A stretch of 64,000 nucleotides of DNA, taken from positions 1 to 64,000 of the forward strand of contig NZ_LNJZ01000003.1 of NCBI RefSeq assembly GCF_002866065.1, in the 5' to 3' direction. This document shows positions 12,700-22,749 of this stretch, piece after piece. A program made the position numbers and the translations under genes. Source of the DNA: Thiopseudomonas denitrificans. Lineage in GTDB: Bacteria > Pseudomonadota > Gammaproteobacteria > Pseudomonadales > Pseudomonadaceae. The notes beneath the pieces were generated by a model. It did no database searches and was not told where the DNA came from. It worked only from the letters and a program-made list of their open reading frames with translations. Position 1 is the first letter of the stretch. The number at the start of each line of letters is the position of its first letter.

Positions 12700-13488
12700 T
12701 TACTGTTTCTGGCTGCGCTGGCGTTCCCGCTGACGCCGGCCCAATTCGCCAGCCAGCGCCAGATAGGCCAGTGCACCCTTTGACTGCTTGTCATAACCCA
12801 GCACCGCCATGCCGTGGCTGGGTGCCTCAGCCAGACGCACATTGCGCGGAATCAGGGTATTGAACAGCAAATCACCAAAATGTTCTTTAAGTTGTTCCGA
12901 CACATCCATCGCCAGACTCAGACGCGGGTCGTGCATGGTACGCAGGATGCCTTCGATCTCCAGCTGCGGATTCAGGCTCTCGGTAATGCGCTGGATGCTG
13001 CCGATCAGGTCGGTCAGTCCTTCCAGGGCATAGTATTCGCACTGCATCGGAATCAGCACGCTATCTGCCGCGACCAGCGCGTTGACGGTAAGCATGTTCA
13101 GCGACGGCGGACAGTCGATCAGGATGTAATCATAGTTGCCACGCACCGGGGCCAGTGCATCCTTGAGTCTGGATTCACGCTGTGGCACATCCAGCAACAC
13201 CACTTCGGCAGCGGTCAGGTCACGGTTGGCCGGCAACAGTTGATAACCGCATTGCTCGGAGTAGTGCATGGCATCGACCAGGCTGGCCTGTCCGGTGAGG
13301 ACATCCAGCACGGAATATTCCAGATCCAGCTTGTCGATGCCGCTACCGGTGGTGGCGTTGCCCTGCGGGTCCAAGTCCACAACCAGCACATGACGTTTGG
13401 CCGCTACCAGCGAGGCGGCCAAGTTGATGCAGGTGGTGGTCTTCCCCACTCCGCCTTTCTGGTTGGCAACCGCAATGACCCTGCCCAT
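12700..13488 (-). CDS. parA: Chromosome partitioning ATPase ParA (Soj)
   Basis: 262 residues from the ATG at 13488 (Met-Gly-Arg-Val-Ile-Ala-Val-Ala-Asn-Gln-Lys-Gly-Gly-Val-Gly-Lys-Thr-Thr), carrying the deviant Walker A box at the start as expected. The frame continues 45 codons upstream inside rsmG without homology. The Walker B region Ile-Asp-Cys-Pro-Pro-Ser-Leu is present. It forms ATP-dependent gradients on the nucleoid that move ParB-bound origins. It starts one base from the rsmG stop. Confidence 0.97.
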   Translation of the reverse strand: MGRVIAVANQKGGVGKTTTCINLAASLVAAKRHVLVVDLDPQGNATTGSGIDKLDLEYSVLDVLTGQASLVDAMHYSEQCGYQLLPANRDLTAAEVVLLDVPQRESRLKDALAPVRGNYDYILIDCPPSLNMLTVNALVAADSVLIPMQCEYYALEGLTDLIGSIQRITESLNPQLEIEGILRTMHDPRLSLAMDVSEQLKEHFGDLLFNTLIPRNVRLAEAPSHGMAVLGYDKQSKGALAYLALAGELGRRQRERQRSQKQ

Positions 13489-13489
13489 G

Positions 13490-14143
13490 TCAGTGTTCTC
13501 CGTCTTCTCGGGCCAGTACCAGCAGATGACGCTGTCCCTGGCAACCGGGCACAAACAGTTTATGGCATTCTCGTACCACAAACTCGCCCCCCAGCTGTTG
13601 TAGCTCGTCGTCCGGCTCCACACCTTTCATTGCCAGCCAGCAGGTATCGGCGTTGCCGACATGGGAAGTCCAGCCGGTAAAATCGGCCAGTGAACTGAAC
13701 GCGCGGGAAATGATGCCGTCGTAGGCGGTATCAACCTGATGATCCTCGATACGCTGGTGGAATACCTGCACATTGGCCAGGCCCAGCTCCAGCTTGACCT
13801 GGGTGAGGAAGCGGGTCTTTTTGCCATTGCCGTCCAGCAATGCAAACTGTTTTTCCGGCAGCATGATGGCCAGGATGATCCCGGGCATGCCGCCACCACT
13901 GCCCACATCCAGCCAGCGTTGCCCACCCTCGCGGACATGAGGCAAAACGCTCAGGCTGTCGAGCAGATGGCGCGAAACCATCTCATCCGGGTTGCGTACG
14001 GCGGTCAGGTTATAGGCCTTGTTCCACTTGATCAGCAACGCCAGGTAGGCGAGCAGCTGCTCAAGCTGGTGTTGCTCCAGCCCGGTCTGCAATTGTTGTG
14101 CACCGTCAATCAGTGACTGACGCTGTGCGGGACTGATGCTCAT
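13490..14143 (-). CDS. rsmG: 16S rRNA (guanine527-N7)-methyltransferase
   Basis: 217 residues. SAM-binding motif I is [10 protein letters not shown], preceded by Arg-His-Leu-Leu-Asp-Ser-Leu. It methylates G527 of 16S rRNA in the cytosol. It overlaps the mnmG stop by four bases (ATGA), so translation is coupled. Confidence 0.96.
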   Translation of the reverse strand: MSISPAQRQSLIDGAQQLQTGLEQHQLEQLLAYLALLIKWNKAYNLTAVRNPDEMVSRHLLDSLSVLPHVREGGQRWLDVGSGGGMPGIILAIMLPEKQFALLDGNGKKTRFLTQVKLELGLANVQVFHQRIEDHQVDTAYDGIISRAFSSLADFTGWTSHVGNADTCWLAMKGVEPDDELQQLGGEFVVRECHKLFVPGCQGQRHLLVLAREDGEH

Positions 14144-16035
14144 GGATCAGCAGACTCCAGGGCCTGTCCGGCCTGACGTTTTTTCAACTGGATCATCAAC
14201 AGGGAAATGGCTGCCGGTGTGACTCCGGGTACCCGTGACGCCTGGCCCAGTGTTGCCGGACGTATGTCGGTCAGTTTTTGCTGGATTTCCCGCGACAACC
14301 CGGAAATGCTCCAGTAATCGATATCAGCGGGCAAGTCTATATTTTCGCTGGCCCGCAACCGGGCAATTTCTTCCTGTTGGCGGGCAATGTAACCGGCATA
14401 TTTGGTTCGGATTTCCACCTGTTCAGCGGCCAGCTGATCGGCCAGACCGTTGCCAGTAACCTGTTGCAATCCGGCATAGTCCACTTCGGGACGGGCCAGC
14501 AAATTCAACAGATTATACTCATGTGACAGCGGAATGTTAAAGTGCGCGGCCAACGCATCGCCCTGTGGTGTGCCCGGACGTACCCAGGTGGTGCTCAGGC
14601 GCTGCTCTTCCTGCTCGATCGCTTCGCGCTTGGCAACAAAGGCGGCCCAGCGCACATCATCGACCAGCCCCAGTTCGCGGCCTTTTTCAGTCAGACGCAT
14701 GTCGGCATTGTCCTCGCGCAGGATCAGCCGGTATTCCGCGCGTGAAGTGAACATTCGATAGGGCTCTTTGGTACCCAGGGTGATCAGATCATCCACCAGT
14801 ACGCCAACATAGGCTTCATCGCGTCTTGGCGTCCAGCTGTCCCTGCCCTGTGCCCGCAGGGCGGCATTGCAGCCGGCCAGCAGGCCCTGGATGCCGGCTT
14901 CCTCGTAACCTGTGGTGCCATTGATCTGACCGGCAAAAAAAAGCCCGGTGATGTGCTTGCACTCCAGATTGTGCTTCAGGTCTCGCGGGTCCAGGTAATC
15001 GTACTCTATGGCATAGCCCGGCCGCATGATGTAGGCATTCTCCAGCCCGGCCATGGAACGCACGAGCTCCAGCTGAACATCGAAAGGCAGCGAGGTCGAG
15101 ATGCCGTTGGGATAGATTTCGCGGGTTTGCAGTCCTTCCGGCTCAAGAAAAATCTGATGGCTATCCTTGTCGGCAAAGCGGGTGATCTTGTCCTCAATCG
15201 ACGGGCAATAACGGGGCCCGGCACCTTCAATGACCCCGGTATACATCGGTGAGCGGTCCAGGCCGGCACGGATGATTTCATGGGTACGTTCGTTGGTATG
15301 GGCAATCCAGCAACTGACCTGTTCGGGATGCTGCTCGACCTTGCCCAGATAGGACATGACCGGCAGGGGTGTGTCTCCCGGTTGCTCGATCAGTTTTGAA
15401 AAATCGATACTGCGGCTGTCAAGGCGCGGTGGTGTGCCGGTTTTCAGCCGTCCAATGCGCAGCGGCAGCTCCCGCAACCGCCGGGCCAGCGCCAGTGCGG
15501 GTGGATCACCGGCACGACCACCGGGCTGGTTCTGCATTCCGATATGAATGGTTCCGCCAAGAAAGGTACCTGTAGTCAGCACCACACTGTCGGCATAAAA
15601 ACGCACACCCATCTGGGTCACCACGCCCCGGATGCTGTCCTGCTCAACCAGCAGATCATCAACTGCCTGCTGGAACAGCCAGAGACTGGGCTGGTTTTCC
15701 AGCATGTTTCGGATAAATGCCTTGTACAGGGCGCGATCAGTCTGGGCGCGGGTGCCACGTACTGCCGGACCCTTGCGGCTGTTGAGCACGCGGAACTGGA
15801 TGCCGGCATGATCGGCAGCCATTGCCATGGCACCACCCAGGGCATCGATTTCCTTGGCCAGATGGCTTTTGCCGATACCGCCGATGGCCGGATTGCAGCT
15901 CATCTGCCCCAGCGTGTCGATGTTGTGGGTCAGCAGCAGGGTTTTACTGCCCATGCGGGCAGCTGCCAATGCGGCTTCGGTGCCGGCATGGCCGCCACCA
16001 ATGACAATGACATCAAAACGGGAAGGGTAATCCAC
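14140..16035 (-). CDS. mnmG: tRNA uridine-5-carboxymethylaminomethyl modification enzyme MnmG (GidA)
   Basis: 631 residues from a GTG at 16035 that has GAGG six bases upstream and matches the family N-terminus ([17 protein letters not shown]). An ATG at 16077 would add 14 residues without an obvious ribosome site. It has the FAD dinucleotide fold at the start and the conserved [10 protein letters not shown] motif. With MnmE it modifies the wobble uridine of tRNAs. It lies just downstream of the first origin-like region, as gidA does in E. coli. Confidence 0.97.
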   Translation of the reverse strand: MDYPSRFDVIVIGGGHAGTEAALAAARMGSKTLLLTHNIDTLGQMSCNPAIGGIGKSHLAKEIDALGGAMAMAADHAGIQFRVLNSRKGPAVRGTRAQTDRALYKAFIRNMLENQPSLWLFQQAVDDLLVEQDSIRGVVTQMGVRFYADSVVLTTGTFLGGTIHIGMQNQPGGRAGDPPALALARRLRELPLRIGRLKTGTPPRLDSRSIDFSKLIEQPGDTPLPVMSYLGKVEQHPEQVSCWIAHTNERTHEIIRAGLDRSPMYTGVIEGAGPRYCPSIEDKITRFADKDSHQIFLEPEGLQTREIYPNGISTSLPFDVQLELVRSMAGLENAYIMRPGYAIEYDYLDPRDLKHNLECKHITGLFFAGQINGTTGYEEAGIQGLLAGCNAALRAQGRDSWTPRRDEAYVGVLVDDLITLGTKEPYRMFTSRAEYRLILREDNADMRLTEKGRELGLVDDVRWAAFVAKREAIEQEEQRLSTTWVRPGTPQGDALAAHFNIPLSHEYNLLNLLARPEVDYAGLQQVTGNGLADQLAAEQVEIRTKYAGYIARQQEEIARLRASENIDLPADIDYWSISGLSREIQQKLTDIRPATLGQASRVPGVTPAAISLLMIQLKKRQAGQALESADP

Positions 16036-16194
16036 CTTGTACCTCAAAATATCTGTTGACCGGGCAGCTGCTGTCATTTTCTGCCGGTTTCCGGCCGGGG
16101 ACCAGGGCTTCGTGGGCTGAAAAGCATGTTATGGGCCAAAGGGGCAATTCTAGCACCTTGCGCATCACGGGTAAAAAGCATTGAGGAATAAGCT

Positions 16195-16465
16195 GTCTGC
16201 TCAAAAAGATCAAAATAAACTTTAAATAAAGAAAAGCTTGTTTTTATTATTATTCTTAGACTGGATAACTTCTGTGGATATAATGATTTTTCACTTATTT
16301 TTCATTATGTTACATAATTGATAAGTCTGCTGGTAACGGCTTGGTAACCAGTAGCGAATCCTTTGCATGTCCTGTGGACAACCCAAACGGTTATCCACAG
16401 GCGGGGTTATGCAGACTTTTCGGTACGAGTTACCAACCAGCTCCATGTCCGGTTATCCACAGGGC
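16195..16465. other. Origin-like region A (DnaA boxes and AT-rich tract) upstream of mnmG
   Basis: The gene-free stretch 16036-16599 contains an AT-rich segment (about 16195-16325) with the 16-mer GTTTTTATTATTATTC at 16240-16255. Two perfect DnaA boxes TTATCCACA lie at 16391-16399 and 16453-16461, and near-matches on the other strand at 16273-16281 (TGTGGATAT) and 16373-16381 (TGTGGACAA). The layout matches a replication origin or a DnaA-responsive site. Pseudomonads are known to have an origin-like sequence near gidA as well as one near rpmH/dnaA. Function here is inference. Confidence 0.7.
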
Positions 16466-16599
16466 TTGTCCTGCCAGAATTTTATGCCAAGCACAGAAAT
16501 ATGGCCGATCTCAGGCAAGGATAAGGAGAGGGAAATGGTTAAACCGGGAAAGGACGGGGCCGACCGGACGATCGACCCCCGAGTGAAACCGGGAAGGAT

Positions 16600-17589
16600 T
16601 TATTTGCCCATCAGAAACTGGATGATGGCAATTTCTTCCTCATCAAGGTCGATGATCCGCTCTTCCGGCGGAGTGATGACAAACTGGGCCTGGCCGTAAT
16701 TGCTCAGTACCACATGCAGGTCGACCAGTGCCTGCTTGCCTTCCACAGTGTAGGCGTAGCGGTCATTGATGCGGACAATCTGGCCCTTGTCGTTGAGATA
16801 GATGATTGAATCGGTATTTTCCTGGACTTGCTCAGCAGCTTTGGCTTCCTCCATTGCGACGATGATGTTTTCCTTGATCTCGTCGGGAATGCTGTCGCTT
16901 TCAGTGATTCGCTGCCTGACCTGGATGTACATGTCATCCTCAAGCTTTTTTCTTTGCTCAGCTGTCAATGTCAGGGTGACGGCGGTAACAGCACCGGCAT
17001 GCTTGCCGGAGTCGCCCAGTTCCTGCAGCTGGAAGCTGCTTTCAGGCAGATCCTGGCTGACTTTTTCCGCCACGTCAAAAACGATATCCAGTACCTCGCC
17101 TGCAACGCCAAGAGCGCTGTCGACTTCTTGCTGCTGTTCCTCATCCAGCTTGAAGCTGGCTTTCTGCAGCCGGACATACTTGTTTTTATAGCGTTCCACC
17201 ACTCCGCTTGCGCCCGGCTGAAACATCTGCATGGCACTGATGATATCGGAAGGGTCCAGCATCAGATGCTGTTGTTTCAGGTCCAGGCTCAGGGGCAGTG
17301 TGATCTGGAACATGGCTGCCTTGACTTCCGGGATGATCTCGAACTTTTTGCGTTCGATATCCGCTGCTCCCTTGAGCGTCAGCTTGACATCCGCCAGCAT
17401 GGGTTCCAGCTGATGGCCATCCAGTTTGATGTCGGCATTGAAGTTGTACTGGGCGGTCGGGGCACTCAGCTGTTGATAACCTTCAAGGTAGAGGGTTTTG
17501 GCCGACTTTTTTTCGGCTTCCTGTCCACAGGCGGCAAGCAGCAGGGACAGGGCTACGGGGACAACGAGTTTCAAACGGCGTGACAACAT
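16600..17589 (-). CDS. Putative lipoprotein of unknown function
   Basis: 329 residues from the ATG at 17589, preceded by AGGAG at six bases; the frame extends 19 codons further without need. A signal peptide ends in Leu-Leu-Ala-Ala-Cys, so it is a predicted lipoprotein. The mature part is rich in Gln, Glu, Lys and Leu, with predicted helix and strand mixture and a Glu-rich C-terminus. I recognise no known domain. It lies between mnmE and origin-like region A and could be cotranscribed after mnmE (66-base gap). Its position directly beside an origin is unusual for an envelope gene. Confidence 0.75.
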   Translation of the reverse strand: MLSRRLKLVVPVALSLLLAACGQEAEKKSAKTLYLEGYQQLSAPTAQYNFNADIKLDGHQLEPMLADVKLTLKGAADIERKKFEIIPEVKAAMFQITLPLSLDLKQQHLMLDPSDIISAMQMFQPGASGVVERYKNKYVRLQKASFKLDEEQQQEVDSALGVAGEVLDIVFDVAEKVSQDLPESSFQLQELGDSGKHAGAVTAVTLTLTAEQRKKLEDDMYIQVRQRITESDSIPDEIKENIIVAMEEAKAAEQVQENTDSIIYLNDKGQIVRINDRYAYTVEGKQALVDLHVVLSNYGQAQFVITPPEERIIDLDEEEIAIIQFLMGK

Positions 17590-17655
17590 GGATCGCTCCT
17601 GCGATTTTGACGGAAAGGCCATGATTCTAGCATTGGCATCCGGCAAAAGCGGGCG

Positions 17656-19023
17656 TCATTTACCGATGCAGAAACTCGAGAAAATCCGGCCAAGCAGATC
17701 GTCGGCACTGAACTCGCCAGTAATTTCGCCCAGCTGCTGCTGGGCCATGCGCAAATCTTCGGCTACCAGCTCGCCAGCGCGGCTGTGGACAAGTTGTTCA
17801 TAAGCATTGTGCAAACTGTGGCTGGCTTGCTCAAGTGCCTGTAAATGGCGGCGTCTGGCGCTAAAGGTGCTTTCGCTGGTCTGTTGATAACCCATGCATG
17901 ACTTGAGGTGCTCGCGTAGCAAATCAATGCCCTGGCCCTGCTTGGCCGACAGGCTGATGCAACTGTGGCCGTCGGCAAAGGATTCGATAGCGCAGGGTTC
18001 GCCAGACAGGTCCGCCTTGTTGCGGATCAGGGTGACCTTGCCGACTGGTGGCACCTGGTCGAGAAATTCCGGCCAGAGTGCAAAGGGATCAGCGGCTTCG
18101 CCGCTGTTGCTGTCCACTACCAGCAGGATGCGGTCAGCCTGGTCGATGGCCCTGAGAGCCCGCTGTACGCCAATCTGCTCCACCGCATCAGTGGTCTGAC
18201 GCAGGCCGGCAGTGTCGGTCATGTGCAGGGGCATGCCGTCAATGTGGATATGTTCTTTCAGCGTATCGCGGGTGGTACCGGCAATGTCGGTGACAATGGC
18301 AGCTTCATGGCCGGCCAGTGCATTGAGCAGACTGGACTTGCCGGCATTGGGCCGGCCGGCAATCACCACATTCATGCCGTCACGCAACAATGCACCCTGC
18401 CCGGCCCGGTTTTGCACATCGGCCAAACGGTTGCGCACCGCTTCCAGCTTGGCCAGGATCTGGCCGTCAGCGAGAAAGTCGATCTCTTCCTCGGGAAAGT
18501 CAATCGCCGCTTCCACATGGATGCGCAGCTCGATCAGCTGTTCGGTCAGTTCATGCACATGACGGGAAAATTCGCCCTGCAATGAACGCACGGCATTACG
18601 GGCCGCCTGGACGGAACTGGCCTCGATCAGGTCGGCAATGGCTTCGGCCTGGGCCAGATCCAGCTTGTCATTGAGAAAGGCCCGCTCGCTGAATTCGCCG
18701 GGTCGGGCTAGCCGTGCGCCCAGTTCCACGCAACGCTTGAGGATCAGGTCAAGAATCACCGGACCGCCATGCCCCTGCAGCTCCAGCACGTCCTCACCGG
18801 TAAAGGAGTTCGGTCCCTTGAAAAACAGTGCAATACCTTCGTCCAGCGGCAGGCCGGAGTTATCCACAAAACTGCCATAACGGGCATGTCGTGGTTGCAG
18901 ACGGACCTGGCAAACCGCTGTGGCAATGTCTGTTACCAGTGAGCCGGACACGCGCACAATACCAACGCCACCGCGCCCCTGCGCTGTGGCAATCGCGGCA
19001 ATGGTATCTTGTGGATAAGTCAT
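17656..19023 (-). CDS. mnmE: tRNA modification GTPase MnmE (TrmE)
   Basis: 455 residues from the ATG at 19023 ([13 protein letters not shown]). An N-terminal formyl-THF binding domain is followed by a helical domain and a GTPase domain with G1 Gly-Arg-Pro-Asn-Ala-Gly-Lys-Ser, G3 Asp-Thr-Ala-Gly and G4 Asn-Lys-Ala-Asp. It ends in the essential Cys-Ile-Gly-Lys. With MnmG it modifies the tRNA wobble uridine. The gene follows yidC on the same strand. Confidence 0.97.
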   Translation of the reverse strand: MTYPQDTIAAIATAQGRGGVGIVRVSGSLVTDIATAVCQVRLQPRHARYGSFVDNSGLPLDEGIALFFKGPNSFTGEDVLELQGHGGPVILDLILKRCVELGARLARPGEFSERAFLNDKLDLAQAEAIADLIEASSVQAARNAVRSLQGEFSRHVHELTEQLIELRIHVEAAIDFPEEEIDFLADGQILAKLEAVRNRLADVQNRAGQGALLRDGMNVVIAGRPNAGKSSLLNALAGHEAAIVTDIAGTTRDTLKEHIHIDGMPLHMTDTAGLRQTTDAVEQIGVQRALRAIDQADRILLVVDSNSGEAADPFALWPEFLDQVPPVGKVTLIRNKADLSGEPCAIESFADGHSCISLSAKQGQGIDLLREHLKSCMGYQQTSESTFSARRRHLQALEQASHSLHNAYEQLVHSRAGELVAEDLRMAQQQLGEITGEFSADDLLGRIFSSFCIGK

Positions 19024-19050
19024 GGGATAAGAACCTGCTGAAACGAACAG

Positions 19051-19070
19051 ACCCCGCATGATAGCGGGGT
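19051..19070 (-). terminator. Hairpin between yidC and mnmE
   Basis: Perfect inverted repeat ACCCCGC-(6)-GCGGGGT downstream of the yidC stop. The following T-tract on the minus strand is poor, so it may attenuate and not fully terminate. Confidence 0.45.
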
Positions 19071-19106
19071 CTGCCGGTTATTCAAATATCTGTGGAAAAG
19101 CGTTGG

Positions 19107-20846
19107 TCAGTTTTTGCTGGCGGCCGCTTTTTCTATCTTGCGGGTGATGTACCACTGCTGGGCAATCGACAGGATGTTGTTGACCACCCAGTACAGCACC
19201 AGCCCCGCCGGGAACCACAGGAAGAAGAAGGTGAAGATGATTGGCAGCATCTTCATTACCTTGGCCTGCATGGGATCAGGGGGTGCCGGGTTGAGCATTT
19301 GCTGTACGAACATGCTGGCACCCATGATGATCGGCAGTATGAACAGCGGGTCCTTGATCGACAGGTCGGTGATCCAGAACATCCAGGGAGCCTGGCGCAT
19401 TTCCACACTTTCCAGCAGTACCCAGTACAGGGCGAGGAACACCGGCATCTGCACCAGGATCGGCAGACAGCCGCCCAATGGGTTGATCTTCTCTTTCTTG
19501 TACAGCTCCATCATGCCCTGGGACAGTTTTTGGCGATCATCACCAGCCTGTTCTTTCAGCGCCTGGATTTTCGGTGCCACCGCACGCATGCGGGCCATGG
19601 ATTTGTAACTGGCGGCTGACAGCGGAAAGAATATCAGCTTGATCATCAGGGTCAGCACGATGATCGACCAGCCCCAGTTGCCGAGTACGCCATGAATCAC
19701 GTTCAGCAACCAGAAAATCGGTTGCGCCAGGAACCAGAGGAAGCCGTAGTCAACAGTCAGCTCCAGACCGGGGGACAGCTTTTTCAGGCTGGCCTGATCT
19801 TTCGGGCCGGCATACAGGGTGGCATCCAGACGGGCGTGCTCTCCAGGAGCAACCTGCACTGCAGGGCTGGTATAACCGATGATGTAATTGCCGGCAGCGT
19901 CCTTGCGGGTGGTGACATTGTTGGTGGTGGCAGGATCAGGTATCCAGGCGGTGACAAAATAATGCTGCAACCAGGCAACCCAGCCGCCCTGGATGCTTTG
20001 CTTGAACTGCTTGTCATCCATGGTGCCCATTTTCAGTTTTTTGTAAGGCTCGTCCGGTGTCCACAGGGCGGCACCGAGGAAGGTGGCTGTACCGGCCGGG
20101 CTGTTTGAAGAAGGATCACCCTGCCCGTCACGTTTCAGCTGGGCAAACAGGTTGCCGCGCCAGGCCTGCTCACCCTGGTTGTCAACCAGATAAGACAGGT
20201 CGATCTGGTAAGCCTGATCATTGACACAGGCTTTCTTGCGTCGCTCGATATCACGGGCGCTACATTTTTCATTCAGGCCACGGTGAAAGGTGAAGCGTTT
20301 GGTGTAGTTGACACCATTTTCGCTGAATTGCAGGTCAACATTCAGGCTGTCCTGACCCGGCTCCAGCTGGTAATTTTGCTGTGCTGTACTAAACAGCGGG
20401 CGGCCGGCACTGCGGGCATCGGGACCATCGCTGCCGATCAGTCCGCTTTGTGCCACATACAGCCGCTCGTGACTGTTTTCAAACAGCTGGAACGGGATAT
20501 CAGGCTGCTTTGAACGCTTGGGATATTGCGTCAGCTTCAATTCGACAATATCGCCACCGACAGGATCAATCGCCAGTTGCAGCACATCGGTCTGGATGCG
20601 TATCAGGCTGCCGGTGGCACTGGCTGCAGGAGCAATGCCGGCTGTTGTGTCAACAGTGTGCTCGTCAGTAGCCACAGGCAGGTCATCGGCACGGGCCGCA
20701 TCAACAACAGGCAGGTCGGCAGCAACCGCGCTCTGTGTGCTGGTAATGGTTTCGGCTTGATCGCCATAGTCATTGTTCCACTGCATCACCAATGCATAGG
20801 AAACAACGGCAAGACCGAGGATTAAAACCGTACGCTTGATATCCAT
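19107..20846 (-). CDS. yidC: Membrane protein insertase YidC
   Basis: 579 residues, the pseudomonad size. An N-terminal membrane anchor (Val-Leu-Ile-Leu-Gly-Leu-Ala-Val) is followed by a large periplasmic domain (about residues 60-350). The conserved five-helix insertase core at the C-terminus has Asn-Pro-Leu-Gly-Gly-Cys-Leu-Pro-Ile-Leu-Val-Gln-Met-Pro. It inserts membrane proteins, including Fo subunit c, into the inner membrane. It is two bases after yidD. Confidence 0.97.
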   Translation of the reverse strand: MDIKRTVLILGLAVVSYALVMQWNNDYGDQAETITSTQSAVAADLPVVDAARADDLPVATDEHTVDTTAGIAPAASATGSLIRIQTDVLQLAIDPVGGDIVELKLTQYPKRSKQPDIPFQLFENSHERLYVAQSGLIGSDGPDARSAGRPLFSTAQQNYQLEPGQDSLNVDLQFSENGVNYTKRFTFHRGLNEKCSARDIERRKKACVNDQAYQIDLSYLVDNQGEQAWRGNLFAQLKRDGQGDPSSNSPAGTATFLGAALWTPDEPYKKLKMGTMDDKQFKQSIQGGWVAWLQHYFVTAWIPDPATTNNVTTRKDAAGNYIIGYTSPAVQVAPGEHARLDATLYAGPKDQASLKKLSPGLELTVDYGFLWFLAQPIFWLLNVIHGVLGNWGWSIIVLTLMIKLIFFPLSAASYKSMARMRAVAPKIQALKEQAGDDRQKLSQGMMELYKKEKINPLGGCLPILVQMPVFLALYWVLLESVEMRQAPWMFWITDLSIKDPLFILPIIMGASMFVQQMLNPAPPDPMQAKVMKMLPIIFTFFFLWFPAGLVLYWVVNNILSIAQQWYITRKIEKAAASKN

Positions 20847-20848
20847 AA

Positions 20849-21088
20849 TTACTTGGCCAGGAAAGATTGATCGGAAGCAGGCGGAACAGGGTCAAAACCG
20901 CCAGGATGCCAGGGGTGACAACGTGCCAGACGGCTAGCTGCCAGCCAGCTGCCACGCAGGCTGCCATGTTGCTCGATGGCTTCGATGGCATAAGCGGAAC
21001 AACTGGGATAGAAGCGGCAATGACTGGCCATCATCGGACTGATGGCATAGCGATAAAACCGGATGGGTAGAATCACCAGCTTACGCAT
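20849..21088 (-). CDS. yidD: Membrane protein insertion efficiency factor YidD
   Basis: 79 residues from the ATG at 21088 ([12 protein letters not shown]). It has the family cysteines in Cys-Arg-Phe-Tyr-Pro-Ser-Cys-Ser and the [12 protein letters not shown] end motif. It is a peripheral membrane protein helping YidC-dependent insertion. The start overlaps the rnpA end by eight bases. Confidence 0.95.
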   Translation of the reverse strand: MRKLVILPIRFYRYAISPMMASHCRFYPSCSAYAIEAIEQHGSLRGSWLAASRLARCHPWHPGGFDPVPPASDQSFLAK

Positions 21089-21482
21089 TGCTCTGACCTG
21101 CCTGTACAACAGAGGGGGGTGTCGATGCCGACCGGGACTGGCGCAGCAGGCGATTGACCTGCCGGGCCAGCTCCTGTCGCAGCTCGGAAGCTGACAGGTC
21201 GGCGATTCCCCTGCGGGTAATGATCACCATGTCGACAGAGGGCAATTCATTCTGGTGCAGGCGGAAATAATCGCGAAACACTCGCTTGATCCGGTTGCGC
21301 GTCACCGCAAGCTTGCTATTTTTCTTGCCAACGACCAGCCCCAGACGGGCATGCTCAAGTTGGTTGTGACGTGCAAGAACCAGTAAACAGCGTCCTGACA
21401 AGCGATAATCAGGTGAATCAAAGACCGCCTTGAACTGTTTAGCGTCAAGCAGCCGTTTTTCCCGGCCAAATCCTTGATTCAT
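21081..21482 (-). CDS. rnpA: Ribonuclease P protein component
   Basis: 133 residues. It has the RNR signature ([12 protein letters not shown]) and Gly-Leu-Val-Val-Gly-Lys-Lys. It is the protein cofactor of RNase P for tRNA 5' maturation. It begins 10 bases after rpmH ends, in the usual rpmH-rnpA unit. Confidence 0.96.
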   Translation of the reverse strand: MNQGFGREKRLLDAKQFKAVFDSPDYRLSGRCLLVLARHNQLEHARLGLVVGKKNSKLAVTRNRIKRVFRDYFRLHQNELPSVDMVIITRRGIADLSASELRQELARQVNRLLRQSRSASTPPSVVQAGQSNA

Positions 21483-21492
21483 TCGCTGTCAA

Positions 21493-21627
21493 TTAGGCGC
21501 TCAGACGCTTGCGGCCCTTGGCACGACGACGGGCCAGAACGGCACGGCCGCCCTTGGTAGCCATACGGGCACGGAAACCGTGGTCACGCTTGCGCTTGAT
21601 AACGCTGGGTTGGAAAGTACGTTTCAT
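21493..21627 (-). CDS. rpmH: 50S ribosomal protein L34
   Basis: 44 residues, too short for most automatic cut-offs. It begins [14 protein letters not shown] and ends Gly-Arg-Lys-Arg-Leu-Ser-Ala, which is diagnostic for L34. It is the first gene of the rpmH-rnpA-yidD-yidC series. In pseudomonads it is normally divergent from dnaA; here the next gene on the right is ampD. Confidence 0.97.
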   Translation of the reverse strand: MKRTFQPSVIKRKRDHGFRARMATKGGRAVLARRRAKGRKRLSA

Positions 21628-21839
21628 GGTGTTGATACCTGATACTTCAGTGGACAAATGGGTCCCAAAGCGGTCCCCGTTAAAAACAAGACTGGCGATT
21701 CTAGTGGCTTTCGGCAGTCAGGTCAATTGTCATCAGGCTTTCCGGCACACCACTACCACTTTTATTTTGTCGGCCCGGGTCTGCGCCGGGCAAGCATGGT
21801 TTGTATCCGGTTTCATCCGGGTCATGAAAAATAGAACAA

Positions 21840-22090
21840 AAATATTTTAAAAGATAAAAAGACAGTTTTTATTATTATTCATAAGCAGCAGGGTTTCTGT
21901 TGAAAAGCCGTAAAATTACTTATATTTCAAATTATTATGATTGGTTTAAGCCTGTAGTCAGCAGCGGTATGGATTGTCTGCAAGGTCTGTGCAACCTGTG
22001 TGTAACTGCCGGTTTTATCCACAGCCCGGACCATGCACCGTTTATCAGCCGGGTTGTCAGCAGGCTTCAATAGCGGTTATCCACAGAGTT
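21840..22090. other. Origin-like region B (DnaA boxes and AT-rich tract) beside rpmH
   Basis: The gene-free stretch 21628-22093 holds an AT-rich segment with the same 16-mer GTTTTTATTATTATTC (21865-21880) as region A, and two perfect DnaA boxes TTATCCACA at 22015-22023 and 22077-22085. The boxes are 62 bases apart and about 150 bases from the 16-mer, as in region A. The rpmH side is where the main origin lies in Pseudomonas, which makes this the better oriC candidate. The second box ends nine bases before the ampD stop. Confidence 0.75.
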
Positions 22091-22093
22091 GGC

Positions 22094-22648
22094 TCAGGAA
22101 TTTTTCAGGCGTTGCCAGTCGAAAAACGGGCCCGGATCGGTTTTTCGGCCTGGTGCGATATCGCTGTGTCCGCAAATGCGTTCCTGCGTGATGCCGGGAT
22201 AGCAGCGCATCAGCTCGGCGGTGAGCTGTTGCAGAGCGCTATACTGGTTGTCGGTGAAAGGCTGGTCGTCGGTGCCTTCCAGTTCGATGCCGACGGAAAA
22301 GTCGTTGCAGTTTTCCCGGCCCTGAAAAGATGAGACTCCGGCATGCCAGGCCCGCTCATTGCAGCTGACGTACTGTTTGACATGCCCGTTGCGTTCGATC
22401 AGGAAATGGGCGGAAACGCGCAGGTGGCTGATTTCAGTAAAAAACGGATGGGCATCAACGGGCAGGCAGTTGGTGAACAGGGCGTCAACCATGCCGGTGC
22501 CGAACTCCCCCGGTGGCAAGCTGATGTTGTGGATCACCAGCAGGGAAATTTCATCCGTAGGGCGCTGATTGAAGTTTACCGAAGCGATCTGCTCCGCACC
22601 CTGCAGCCAGCCGCTTTGCGGGTTGAGCTGGAAGTTGCATCTATTCAT
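22094..22648 (-). CDS. ampD: 1,6-anhydro-N-acetylmuramyl-L-alanine amidase AmpD
   Basis: 184 residues without a signal peptide, so cytosolic. Amidase_2 zinc and catalytic motifs are Leu-Val-Ile-His-Asn-Ile-Ser-Leu-Pro-Pro-Gly-Glu-Phe-Gly and Cys-Gly-His-Ser-Asp-Ile-Ala-Pro-Gly-Arg-Lys-Thr-Asp-Pro-Gly. It cleaves anhydro-muropeptides in wall recycling, and loss of it usually derepresses AmpC. It sits between origin-like region B and the pigment cluster and is divergent from the latter with 101 bases between starts. Confidence 0.95.
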   Translation of the reverse strand: MNRCNFQLNPQSGWLQGAEQIASVNFNQRPTDEISLLVIHNISLPPGEFGTGMVDALFTNCLPVDAHPFFTEISHLRVSAHFLIERNGHVKQYVSCNERAWHAGVSSFQGRENCNDFSVGIELEGTDDQPFTDNQYSALQQLTAELMRCYPGITQERICGHSDIAPGRKTDPGPFFDWQRLKNS

Positions 22649-22749
22649 GGGACAGGCTCATCCAATTCAGGGAAATACTGCTAAAATGCACTGTTAGCCA
22701 TTTGAAGGCAATATGCGGGTGTGAAGCAGGCGGTTTGGCAAGGACATGA

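Noticed and set aside
16195-16465. Interpretation of region A as only the mnmG promoter
   Set aside because: A promoter must lie here, but two perfect DnaA boxes with the same spacing as in region B and the identical AT-rich 16-mer go beyond promoter needs.
11818-22090. parS sites for ParB
   Set aside because: I looked for the TGTTTCACGTGAAACA type sequence near parAB and the origin-like regions and saw none; a pattern search over the genome would be needed.
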